A stretch of DNA of 24,815 bases from JBMTVN01 sp046047235 (GTDB taxonomy: Bacteria; Verrucomicrobiota; Verrucomicrobiia; Limisphaerales; JAHDYP01). The DNA is taken from positions 1 through 24,815 of the forward strand of contig JBJOII010000055.1 of assembly GCA_046047235.1 (NCBI GenBank), written 5' to 3'. Within the stretch, counting starts at the first letter, position 1. Each line of letters begins with the position of its first letter. The notes under the pieces were generated by a model that was not told the DNA's origin, ran no database searches, and saw only the letters and a list, made by a program, of their open reading frames with translations. Shown here piece by piece: positions 8,157 to 14,518 of this stretch. Position numbers and translations under genes: made by a program.

Positions 8157-8158
8157 TA

Positions 8159-8176
8159 GTGCCGCGCGAGCGGCAC
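8159..8176. repeat. Perfect GC-rich hairpin next to the heptamer array
   Basis: GTGCCGC and GCGGCAC form a perfect 7-bp stem around a GCGA loop, starting three bases after the last GGGCTGA unit. A second small palindrome (AGCT GGC AGCT) follows at about 8182-8192. There is no T-run on either side, so it is not a classical terminator. A REP-like role is possible. Confidence 0.7.
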
Positions 8177-8236
8177 GGGAGCTGGCAGCTAGGAGCAGGG
8201 GGGCAGGGTCACGTCCTGATATAGGTTGACTGTCCT

Positions 8237-8356
8237 ATGAGGAATACGAAGCGTGAGTTGAAGCCTGAAGTAAGGTATGGAGAGGCATTCAAGATGCAGG
8301 TGGTGAGGGAGGTTGAGAGGGGAGGAGGAGGTTTGCGATTTCCTCGTAGGAACTGA
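8237..8356 (+). pseudogene. Remnant of an IS3-family transposase orfA N-terminus
   Basis: The + strand frame from the ATG at 8237 reads MRNTKRELKPEVRYGEAFKMQ and then VVREVERG. This is the start typical of IS3-type OrfA helix-turn-helix proteins, which have a (Y/F)S-(P/E)-(E/A)-FK-xQVV-E-(V/I)-E motif. Similarity ends at about 8323, after which the sequence is glycine/arginine filler and stops at 8356. No OrfB, no complete inverted repeats and no DDE domain are present. The scrap overlaps the 3' end of the HAD gene on the opposite strand, whose last nine or so residues and stop codon lie within it. Confidence 0.6.
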
Positions 8357-8960
8357 CGATATGGTGAGCTTCACTGAGGCTGGAGGCGGGGAGGGAATTT
8401 GTGATGGCGATGACTGTCATGCCGGCGGCGCGGGCGCCCTGGACACCGGCGACTGAGTCCTCGATGACCCAGCAGTGTTTGGGTGGGACGTTGATGAGTT
8501 TGGCGGTATGGAGGAAGATATCGGGTCGGGGTTTTTCGGCGCCGACGTCCTGGGCGCTGACGACGGCCTGGAAGTAGCGTCTGAGGCCGCGGAGGGCTAG
8601 GACGCCATTGATGATGGGGTGGGCTGATCCGGAGGCGAGGGCGATGGGGTAACGGGCGTGGAGTTGATCGAGCAGTTCGGGGAGGCCGGTGAAGATGGGT
8701 TCTTCTTTTTCGAGCAGTGCGAGGAAGCGGTCGCGTTTGCGGGAGACGAGGTCGTCTTTTCCTACGCTGGGGCGATGGAGGGTCATGAAATCGCGCCAGA
8801 CGGCTTCATCGGATCGTCCGTAGTAGGAGGGGAAGTGGAGGCCGTGGGAGTCACGGAGTCCGAGTTCAGCGAAGACATCGAGGAACGCCTGTTCGTGGAG
8901 TGGTTCGCTATCGACGACCACGCCATCCATATCGAAGATGACTGCTTTGGGGGTGTTCAT
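8289..8960 (-). CDS. HAD-superfamily phosphatase/phosphoglucomutase-like (beta-PGM subfamily)
   Basis: Starting at the ATG at 8958-8960 the protein is 223 residues. It shows all four HAD motifs: DMDGVVVDSE (nucleophile Asp10, acid/base Asp12), Ser110 in ALASGSAH, Lys143 in GAEKPRPD and VIEDSVAGVQGA with Glu167/Asp168. The helical cap between residues about 15 and 85 is of the beta-phosphoglucomutase/sugar-phosphatase type. It should hydrolyse or isomerise a small phosphorylated sugar in the cytoplasm; the substrate is unknown. The start codon overlaps the stop of the EVE-domain gene by four bases (ATGA on the - strand), so the two are translationally coupled. The last nine residues (SQPPSPPAS) come from sequence overlapping a transposase remnant and may not be native. 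Confidence 0.9.
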   Translation of the reverse strand: MNTPKAVIFDMDGVVVDSEPLHEQAFLDVFAELGLRDSHGLHFPSYYGRSDEAVWRDFMTLHRPSVGKDDLVSRKRDRFLALLEKEEPIFTGLPELLDQLHARYPIALASGSAHPIINGVLALRGLRRYFQAVVSAQDVGAEKPRPDIFLHTAKLINVPPKHCWVIEDSVAGVQGARAAGMTVIAITNSLPASSLSEAHHIVSSYEEIANLLLPSQPPSPPAS

Positions 8961-9382
8961 GGGATTGACTTGAGGCCGGCGAGCTTCAGCAGGGTTTTGC
9001 TTTCTGCTTTGGAGACGGGTGAGACTGAGAGTCTGGACTGGCGGACGAGGGGGAGGTTGGCGAGGTTTTCCGTTGCTTTGAGGTCGGCGAGAGTGACGGG
9101 TTGGGGGAGGGTTTTGACTGGGGTGAGGTCGACGCAGGTCCAATCGCCTTCGGTGGCGGTGGGGTCGGGGTAGGCGGTGCGGGATACCTTTGCGAGTCCG
9201 ACGAGTTGTTTGGCTTTGCCGCTGTGGTAGAAGAGCACGAAATCACCAGCCTGCATGGCGCGGAGGTGGTTGCGTGCCTGGAAGTTGCGGACGCCGGTCC
9301 AGGCGGTGTGGTTATCCTTGAGGAAATCTTCCCAGGAATAGTCCTCGGGTTCCTGTTTTACGATCCAGCTAACGTCGGCCAT
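8957..9382 (-). CDS. EVE-domain (PUA-like) protein
   Basis: This 141-residue protein is a single EVE domain, a PUA-related fold thought to bind modified bases in RNA or DNA. The hallmark start WIVKQEPEDYSWEDF (residues 6-20), the WTGVRNFQARNHLR segment (about 28-41), the GDFVLFYHSG strand (46-55) and VGLAKVSRTAYPDPTA (about 61-76) are all present and typical in length. Its partner genes are the HAD phosphatase downstream (4-base overlap) and the TPR protein on the far side (71-bp gap). The neighbourhood does not reveal the target. Proteins of this family sometimes accompany modification-dependent restriction, but no nuclease is seen here. Confidence 0.92.
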   Translation of the reverse strand: MADVSWIVKQEPEDYSWEDFLKDNHTAWTGVRNFQARNHLRAMQAGDFVLFYHSGKAKQLVGLAKVSRTAYPDPTATEGDWTCVDLTPVKTLPQPVTLADLKATENLANLPLVRQSRLSVSPVSKAESKTLLKLAGLKSIP

Positions 9383-9453
9383 GGGGGGCGAAACGTAGCG
9401 TTGGATTGGCGGTTCGTCACGGGTGAAATTGGTTTGGTGGGCGCGGGTTGGGT

Positions 9454-10023
9454 TCAGCCTTGGATGGGGAATTGGATCCGGGAGGCTGGGATGGTTGGGG
9501 TGGCGGTTTTGGGTTGTTCTGCGGGTTTTTCGTCGGAGGCGAACTTTTCGAAGAAGGCGGTATCGAGGGATTGGCCGCGGATTTCCGAGGGTCCGCCGAG
9601 GCTGGCGCTATGACGGAGGAGCCGTTCTGAGAGCGTTTTGTTGCCCAGTTCGGAAGCGTAGCAGGCGAGGATGTAGGGTATTGCGGCGATTTTCGGGAAT
9701 TCGCGCAATTTGGGGAGGAGTTTCATCCAGGCGTCGAGGGGGCGTTTGAGGCGGTAGAGGCTATAGGAGAGGCAGATCCAGCCGAGGGCTTTGGCGGCGC
9801 AGGCTTTGGTATAGACCTGGCTCATTTCGAGAGCTTGCTGCCAGTTGCCGGAGCGGGCGGCGATGCGCCAGTAGATGAGGAAGCCGTCCTGATGGATGCG
9901 GCCGAAGATGGAGATTTGTTTGGCTTCTTCGAGGGCTGCCGTGTGGTTGCCGAGCTCGAGCCAACCTGCGGCCGAGTTCACGAAGTGCTTATCTGGATAC
10001 TGCAATTCTCTGGTGGTGCCCAT
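9454..10023 (-). CDS. TPR-like helical repeat protein of unknown function
   Basis: The ATG at 10021-10023 gives a 189-residue protein. Residues about 10-140 form paired amphipathic helices of TPR type, with recurring A/G-W-x-x-L and ALEEAKQI, NWQQALEMSQVY and RPLDAWMKLLP elements. The tail (about 150-189) is Pro/Thr/Lys-rich and probably disordered. No signal peptide or catalytic motif is seen, so it is likely a cytoplasmic scaffold. The long N-terminal extension to 10401 lacks protein-like composition and overlaps the divergent yggS gene, so it was rejected. It lies 71 bp upstream of the EVE gene on the same strand. Confidence 0.7.
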   Translation of the reverse strand: MGTTRELQYPDKHFVNSAAGWLELGNHTAALEEAKQISIFGRIHQDGFLIYWRIAARSGNWQQALEMSQVYTKACAAKALGWICLSYSLYRLKRPLDAWMKLLPKLREFPKIAAIPYILACYASELGNKTLSERLLRHSASLGGPSEIRGQSLDTAFFEKFASDEKPAEQPKTATPTIPASRIQFPIQG

Positions 10024-10228
10024 ACGACTTTGACTTGCTGTCCATTTGTTGGGCAGGACACATGCCAGCGGGGGAGGATCTGTAGAATGCTGAGGAAAAG
10101 CGGCGATTTCGCGTTTATCATAGTTGCGAAGGGGATTGCAGCCGGGGGTGATGCAATGCGGGGGCAATGTGAATGCTCGCGTTTTGGGGGCTTTAAAATC
10201 GGCGGCGTTTGGTGAAGTATGGCGTTCT

Positions 10229-10939
10229 GTGAGCGAATTAGAGGACAACTTGGGGCGGGTGCGGGAGCGGGTGCGATTGGCCTGCGATCGTTCTGGCAGG
10301 CCGGTGGGCGACGTCGGTTTGGTAGCGGTGAGCAAGGGGCATTTGGCGGGTGCGGTGGATGCGCTGGTGGCGGAGGGGCAGTTTTTATTTGGGGAGAGCA
10401 AGGTTCAGGAAGCGCGGCTGAAGATATCTGCTACGAGCTCGAGGGCACGATGGCACATGATAGGTCATTTACAGACGAACAAGTGTCGGGATGTGGTGAG
10501 GATGTTTGAGTTGGTGGAGAGTGTGGACAGTTTGCGGTTGGCGGTGGAGTTGGACCGGTGTGCGGAGCGGGCGGGGAAGCAGTTGGGGATTCTGGTGGAG
10601 GTGAATGTGGCTGGGGAGGCGAGCAAGTTTGGGTATACCCCGGAGGGTTTATTGGCAGATTTGGAGGTGTTGGGTGGGATGGAGCGGCTGGATTTATTGG
10701 GTTTGATGACGATGGCGCCGTGGAGTCCGGATCCGGAGCGGTCGCGTCCGGTATTTCGCCGGTTGGCGGAGTTGCGGAGGGAGTGTGAGGACCGGCTTGG
10801 GGTGCCGTTACCTCATTTGAGCATGGGGATGAGCGGGGATTTTGAGGTGGGGATTGAGGAGGGGGCGACCTTGGTGCGGGTGGGTACGGCGATCTTCGGG
10901 GAGCGTTCGAGGCCGGCCAAGCACGACGGGTTGCGGTGA
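10229..10939 (+). CDS. yggS: YggS/PLPBP-family pyridoxal phosphate homeostasis protein
   Basis: From the GTG at 10229 the protein is 236 residues, the normal family length. It is a fold-type III alanine-racemase-like barrel without the second domain. Lys36 in LVAVSKGH is the expected PLP lysine. HMIGHLQTNKCRDVV, VNVAGEASKFGY, GLMTMAPW, LSMGMSGDFEVGIEEGATLVRVGTAIFG are family hallmarks, the last binding the phosphate. These proteins carry PLP and balance B6 and amino-acid/keto-acid pools in the cytoplasm. The start was chosen because sequence before it (back to the in-frame ATG at 10124) is not conserved in character; no clear ribosome site precedes either start. The next gene follows after 32 bp on the same strand. 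Confidence 0.9.
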   Translation: MSELEDNLGRVRERVRLACDRSGRPVGDVGLVAVSKGHLAGAVDALVAEGQFLFGESKVQEARLKISATSSRARWHMIGHLQTNKCRDVVRMFELVESVDSLRLAVELDRCAERAGKQLGILVEVNVAGEASKFGYTPEGLLADLEVLGGMERLDLLGLMTMAPWSPDPERSRPVFRRLAELRRECEDRLGVPLPHLSMGMSGDFEVGIEEGATLVRVGTAIFGERSRPAKHDGLR

Positions 10940-10971
10940 GGAGAGGAAGGTAGTAGCGTCTCGCGCCACAG

Positions 10972-11250
10972 ATGTCACTGAACCCTGAGCAATTTGAATC
11001 TGAGCTAGCGGCGGCGCAGAGGTCTTATAATAGGCACATTGTTTGTCTGGAGAAGACGCCGGAGGAGGGTGGGGATGCGATGCGTCGGTTATTGCAGAAG
11101 GCGATAGCGGCCTACGAGAGTCGAGGTGAGGGTTTGCGTCATGGTATCGCCTTGGACCGGCATGTGACGATCATCCTGAGTCAGACTGAGGGGGACAGGC
11201 CGTTGTGCGGGATCTATTTCAATCTACACACGCCTTACGGGCAGAAGTAG
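10972..11250 (+). CDS. Small conserved-looking protein of unknown function
   Basis: This is a 92-residue soluble protein. An N-terminal helical half (residues about 5-55, rich in Glu, Ala and Arg) is followed by a short beta-like end containing DRHVTIILSQ and PLCGIYFNLHTPYGQK. No signal peptide, membrane segment or known motif was recognised. Codon use matches neighbouring + strand genes, and it begins 32 bp after yggS, so an operon with yggS is likely. A purine-rich GAGGAGAGGAAGG lies about 25 bases upstream, rather far for a ribosome site. Confidence 0.65.
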   Translation: MSLNPEQFESELAAAQRSYNRHIVCLEKTPEEGGDAMRRLLQKAIAAYESRGEGLRHGIALDRHVTIILSQTEGDRPLCGIYFNLHTPYGQK

Positions 11251-11332
11251 GCAGCTTGGTTTGATGGGAGGGTTGGGTGGTGGGGGGCGGTAGGATTTGC
11301 GGCATGGCGGAGTTGTATTGAAGTCATGAATC

Positions 11333-11340
11333 GAGGAGGA
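11333..11340 (+). promoter_or_regulatory. Ribosome binding site that decides the antiporter start
   Basis: GAGGAGGA at 11333-11340 is an excellent Shine-Dalgarno sequence three bases before the ATG at 11344 (about eight from the GGAGG core). It lies inside the codons that would follow the ATG at 11326, so 11344 is preferred as the start. Confidence 0.7.
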
Positions 11341-11343
11341 GAT

Positions 11344-12465
11344 ATGAAGCAGGGTCGTGGTGTGTTCCGGAGTGAGCTGGCGTTATGGTTTGGAGCGCTT
11401 ACTACGGGGAGCTTTTTGACATGGGGTTCTGTTTGGTCGGCGGATTTATCGAATGTCGTCTGGTATGGGTTTTTATTTGTCTGGGTTTTTGTGTCGATGT
11501 TGTGGCTGGCCTTTGGGGTGGTGAGGCATGCGGACGCGCTGGCGGTTCTATTGGGGGAGCCTTATGGGACCATGGTTTTGACCCTTTCCGTGATCAGCAT
11601 TGAGGTGGTGATGATTGCGGCGGTGATGCTTACTGGGGCGGACAATCCGACTTTGGGGAGGGACACATTGTTTTCGGTATTGATGATTGTATTGAACGGG
11701 ATGCTGGGGGTCACCTTACTGGTGGGTGGGCTGAGGCATGGGGAGCAGAGTTACAACTTGCAGGGGGCGGGGGCTTATCTGGGGGTTTTGATTCCGATTG
11801 CGGGGTTGACGTTGATCTTGCCGCGGTACATGCCCGGGGCTCCTGGGGGTGAGGTTCCGCCGATGACGGGGTTGTGGTTGGTGGTTGTATCGGCTGGTCT
11901 GTATGGGGCATTTCTCTGGATTCAGACCTCACGTCACAGTGGATATTTTCAGGAACCGGCTTCGGTCGCGGGTGGTGTTGGGGGGCATGCGGAGGATCAT
12001 GGAGGGCTGGAGGTGCGGTCCATGGCTTATCACGGGTTATTGCTGCCGCTGACCATGCTGCCGATCGTGCTGCTTTCGAAGAAGATGGCTCATTTGGTGG
12101 AGCACGGGATGGGGGTATTGGGGGCTCCGCAGGCTTTGGGTGGTCTTTTTGTAGCGGTGCTGGTGCTGGCGCCTGAGGGGGTGGCGGCGGTGAAGTCAGC
12201 TTGGGCCAACCGGCTTCAGCGCAGTGTGAACATTGCTTTGGGGTCGGCGCTTTCGACGACTGGTATGACTATTCCGGCGGTATTACTGATTGCATTGTTT
12301 ACGGACAAGACGGTGGAGCTGGGTTTGGACGAGGAGAACCTGCATTTGCTTTTATTGACGTTGCTGGTTGCGGTGGTGAATTTCAGTGCGCCCAGGACGA
12401 ACGTTATGCAAGGGGTGGTGCATACTGTTTTGTTCCTGACCTATTTCGTATTGATCTTCAACTGA
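11344..12465 (+). CDS. chaA: ChaA-type calcium/sodium:proton antiporter (CaCA superfamily)
   Basis: This 373-residue inner-membrane protein has about eleven hydrophobic segments. It carries the two alpha repeats of the Ca2+/cation antiporter superfamily: GEPYGTMVLTLSVISIEVVM (Glu72, Glu87) in the first half and LAPEGVAAVKSAWANRLQRS (Glu278) with ALGSALSTTGMTIP in the second. NPTLGRDTLFSVLMIVLNG and GGLRHGEQ match ChaA specifically. It should export Ca2+ and/or Na+/K+ in exchange for protons, mostly at alkaline pH. A central loop (about 205-225) is rich in Gly and His (GGHAEDHGG), where ChaA proteins carry an acidic or histidine-rich linker. It stands alone, with a convergent lipoprotein gene 11 bp beyond its stop. 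Confidence 0.9.
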   Translation: MKQGRGVFRSELALWFGALTTGSFLTWGSVWSADLSNVVWYGFLFVWVFVSMLWLAFGVVRHADALAVLLGEPYGTMVLTLSVISIEVVMIAAVMLTGADNPTLGRDTLFSVLMIVLNGMLGVTLLVGGLRHGEQSYNLQGAGAYLGVLIPIAGLTLILPRYMPGAPGGEVPPMTGLWLVVVSAGLYGAFLWIQTSRHSGYFQEPASVAGGVGGHAEDHGGLEVRSMAYHGLLLPLTMLPIVLLSKKMAHLVEHGMGVLGAPQALGGLFVAVLVLAPEGVAAVKSAWANRLQRSVNIALGSALSTTGMTIPAVLLIALFTDKTVELGLDEENLHLLLLTLLVAVVNFSAPRTNVMQGVVHTVLFLTYFVLIFN

Positions 12466-12476
12466 GGAGCTTGGTT

Positions 12477-12833
12477 TTAGGGGCTGAGGACGGTATCGCC
12501 CACGGCGGCCTGGCCGGTGACGATATCCCCAGCGGCGGCGGATCCCATGATGGGGCCTGAGAGTTGGACCTCACCGATTTTGAGGCCTTCGCGGAAGACG
12601 TCCATACGTTGGCCGATTTCGGGCGGGGTACTGAGCTCGAAGTCCATGACGACGTAACGGAGTGGGAGGTTGACCGTGACGATGCGGCCTCGGGGTCTTT
12701 CGTCGGGGAGGACTTCGGCTGGGGGTGTTGAGCTGGGGCGGTTGGCGGTGGTGGGGTTGGTGCAACCGGGGAGGCTGAGCAGGTATACGAGGCTGGTTAT
12801 GGCGAGGGAGAGGCGGAGGGGCGGTGAGGACAT
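12477..12833 (-). CDS. Small lipoprotein with a beta-rich C-terminal domain
   Basis: This 118-residue protein begins with a lipoprotein signal whose lipobox LPGC puts the lipidated Cys at residue 24. After a Pro/Thr-rich linker, residues about 48-118 form a compact beta domain (GRIVTVNLPLRYVVMDF, QRMDVFREGLKIGEVQLSG, GDIVTGQAAVGDTV). Its layout resembles the C-terminal domain of FlgT-like proteins, in which a strand pair is followed by a GxxxG(D/E)V turn. That similarity is by eye only. No flagellar genes are nearby, so the role is unknown. The start (ATG at 12831-12833) faces the divergent lipoprotein gene across 95 bp. Confidence 0.75.
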   Translation of the reverse strand: MSSPPLRLSLAITSLVYLLSLPGCTNPTTANRPSSTPPAEVLPDERPRGRIVTVNLPLRYVVMDFELSTPPEIGQRMDVFREGLKIGEVQLSGPIMGSAAAGDIVTGQAAVGDTVLSP

Positions 12834-12894
12834 GGCTTCCGTTTAATCTGTAAGGCTTTGGAAATCAACGGTAGAACGGCCGATCAATTCGCAG

Positions 12895-12922
12895 TTGCCA
12901 TCAACGGGTTGCCTTTTATACT
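12895..12922 (+). promoter_or_regulatory. Strong sigma70-like promoter of the lipoprotein-hpnH-hpnJ operon
   Basis: TTGCCA (12895-12900) and TATACT (12917-12922) each differ from consensus at one position and are 16 bases apart. The predicted start of transcription, seven bases after the -10 box, falls on the A of the ATG at 12929, so the first message may be leaderless. Confidence 0.65.
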
Positions 12923-12928
12923 GCGCGG

Positions 12929-13132
12929 ATGCTGTCTTTGAGACCTATTGTCCGTTGCCTACTGGCGGTGATGGTATTGCTGCTGGTATCAGGGTGTGGG
13001 GGTGTCAGCGGCAGTCATTCTGTTTCTCCGTCGACATTCCTGCTACCGGGCTTTGGTCAGGTTTACCCTGAGCCGGTTCCGCCGGTGGACTCGGTGGAGG
13101 GCACGGGTGTGTTGGTGGCTCAATCCCGTTAA
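12929..13132 (+). CDS. Short lipoprotein preceding hpnH
   Basis: This 67-residue protein opens with a signal sequence (LRPIVRCLLAVMVLLLVSGC). The lipobox VSGC puts the lipidated Cys near residue 23, leaving a mature part of about 45 residues rich in Gly, Ser, Pro and Val with no recognised fold. The stop is only nine bases before the hpnH start, so the two should share a transcript. A small membrane-tethered factor in hopanoid handling is one possibility, but nothing in the sequence proves it. No Shine-Dalgarno precedes the ATG, in keeping with the predicted leaderless message. Confidence 0.7.
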   Translation: MLSLRPIVRCLLAVMVLLLVSGCGGVSGSHSVSPSTFLLPGFGQVYPEPVPPVDSVEGTGVLVAQSR

Positions 13133-13141
13133 TTTCTAAAT

Positions 13142-14518
13142 ATGCGGTTTCCTCTGGCTCTTTCGGTCAAGATAGCTCGTCACATTGTTAAGCATAAGCT
13201 TCGCAGAACTCCGAGATTCGCGATGGTTCTGCAGCTGGAGCCTTTGCACACCTGTAACCTGACCTGCACGGGGTGTGGGCGGATCCGGGAATATTCCACC
13301 AGTTTGAAGGACATGATGTCCCTGGAGGACTGTCTGGGGTCGGCGGTGGAGTGTGATGCTCCGATGGTGAGCATTTGTGGTGGTGAGCCGTTGATTTACC
13401 CGGAGATTGAGGCTTTGGTGGAGGGGATTCTGAAGCAGGGCCGGATTGTGTATATCTGCACGAACGGGTTGTTCATGCGGAAGAAGATGCGGGAATACTT
13501 GGCGGCGACGCATAGTGCGGCCCGCGAGCCATTGTTGGGGCAGTTGGTGACTGAGAAGTTGATTTCGGAGAAGGAGGCTGAGGTGATTCGCAAGGGGGCG
13601 AAGGGGAACAAGCCTGTGATTGCGCCTTCCAAGTGGATGTATTGGAACGTTCACATTGATGGTTTGGAGTATACCCACGATTTGATTGTGGAGCGGGAGG
13701 GTGTGTTTAAGGAGTGTGTGGAGGCGGTGAAGATGGCGAAGCTGCTTGGTTATCAGGTAGCGACGAACACGACGGTTTACAAGGAGACAGATGTTCAGGA
13801 GATCGAGGACATGTTCCGTTATTTCTCCTGGCTGGGTGTAGACGGGCACACGATTTCGCCGGGTTATGACTATGATGCGGCGAAGAAGGATATGGTGGGG
13901 CGATTGGGCAAGAAGCCTGAGGAGTTCTTTTTGACCCGGGAGCTGACTCGTCAGAAGTTTCGCGACATTCAGCGTTGGGGGAAGCTCTTCACGATTTTTG
14001 GCACACCGGTTTACCAGGAGTTTTTGGCGGGGAAGCGGGAGTTGACCTGCACTGCGTGGGCGATACCGACGCGGAACATCCGGGGTTGGAAGGCGCCGTG
14101 TTATTTGATGACGGACGGGCATTATCCGGCTTACGACGAGATGCTGGAGAAGGTCAACTGGGAGAGCTACGGTGTAGTGGATGGGGTGGCCCGTGATCCG
14201 CGTTGTGAGAATTGCATGACGCACTGCGGGTATGATCCGAGCGGCGCGTTGGGGACGAACTACCAGCGCGGGGACAACTGGAAGAACTTTGCATATAATT
14301 TTGGTGCACGTCCGAAGCCGGTAATGGACGGGCACAAGGTCGACGCGTTTAACGGCTGCACGGTGGGCAAGGGCCATTTGGCTGAGGCTCGGGCGGCGGT
14401 AGGTGCGGGTGAGGCCGGGAAATCCGGGTGTGGAGGTGGTGACACTTCCGAACGGGATGCGTTGCTGGCGAAGATCGCTGCGACGAAGGCTGGTGGTGGT
14501 TGTGAGTCTGCTTCATGA
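13142..14518 (+). CDS. hpnH: Adenosylhopane synthase HpnH (radical SAM)
   Basis: HpnH adds the 5'-deoxyadenosyl radical of SAM to a hopene (diploptene) to make adenosylhopane, the first step of extended (C35) hopanoid side chains. The N-terminal FAMVLQLEPLHTCNLTCTGC carries the CxxxCxxC iron-sulfur motif (Cys38, Cys42, Cys45). GGEPLIYPEI, YICTNGLF, VHIDGLEYTHD, GVDGHTISPGYDYD, FLAGKRELTCTAWAIPTRN and the second cysteine group CENCMTHCGY (355-363) are HpnH hallmarks. At 458 residues it is about 80-100 longer than usual: about 40 extra residues lie at about 120-160, and a C-terminal extension (about 370-458) ends in Gly- and Cys-containing segments. The start ATG has no Shine-Dalgarno. The 3' end overlaps hpnJ by four bases. 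Confidence 0.92.
   Translation: MRFPLALSVKIARHIVKHKLRRTPRFAMVLQLEPLHTCNLTCTGCGRIREYSTSLKDMMSLEDCLGSAVECDAPMVSICGGEPLIYPEIEALVEGILKQGRIVYICTNGLFMRKKMREYLAATHSAAREPLLGQLVTEKLISEKEAEVIRKGAKGNKPVIAPSKWMYWNVHIDGLEYTHDLIVEREGVFKECVEAVKMAKLLGYQVATNTTVYKETDVQEIEDMFRYFSWLGVDGHTISPGYDYDAAKKDMVGRLGKKPEEFFLTRELTRQKFRDIQRWGKLFTIFGTPVYQEFLAGKRELTCTAWAIPTRNIRGWKAPCYLMTDGHYPAYDEMLEKVNWESYGVVDGVARDPRCENCMTHCGYDPSGALGTNYQRGDNWKNFAYNFGARPKPVMDGHKVDAFNGCTVGKGHLAEARAAVGAGEAGKSGCGGGDTSERDALLAKIAATKAGGGCESAS

Noticed and set aside
8027..8176. N-terminal extension of the dehydrogenase-cytochrome gene
   Set aside because: It would translate the heptamer array into SALSPQP repeats ahead of a perfectly good signal peptide starting at 8026.
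8961..9143. N-terminal extension of the HAD phosphatase
   Set aside because: The sequence before MNTPKAVIFDMDG overlaps the EVE gene in another frame and is Arg/Pro-rich noise.
8957..9382. Restriction or defence system around the EVE-domain protein
   Set aside because: No nuclease, methyltransferase or other defence gene lies nearby; neighbours are a HAD phosphatase and a TPR protein.
10024..10401. N-terminal extension of the TPR protein
   Set aside because: It has low-complexity Ser/Thr/Pro/Arg composition and overlaps the yggS coding region on the opposite strand.
13136..14377. Long - strand frame of 413 codons opposite hpnH
   Set aside because: It has no recognisable motifs and an unnatural His/Arg/Leu/Pro-rich composition, and it is a shadow of the clearly identified hpnH on the other strand.
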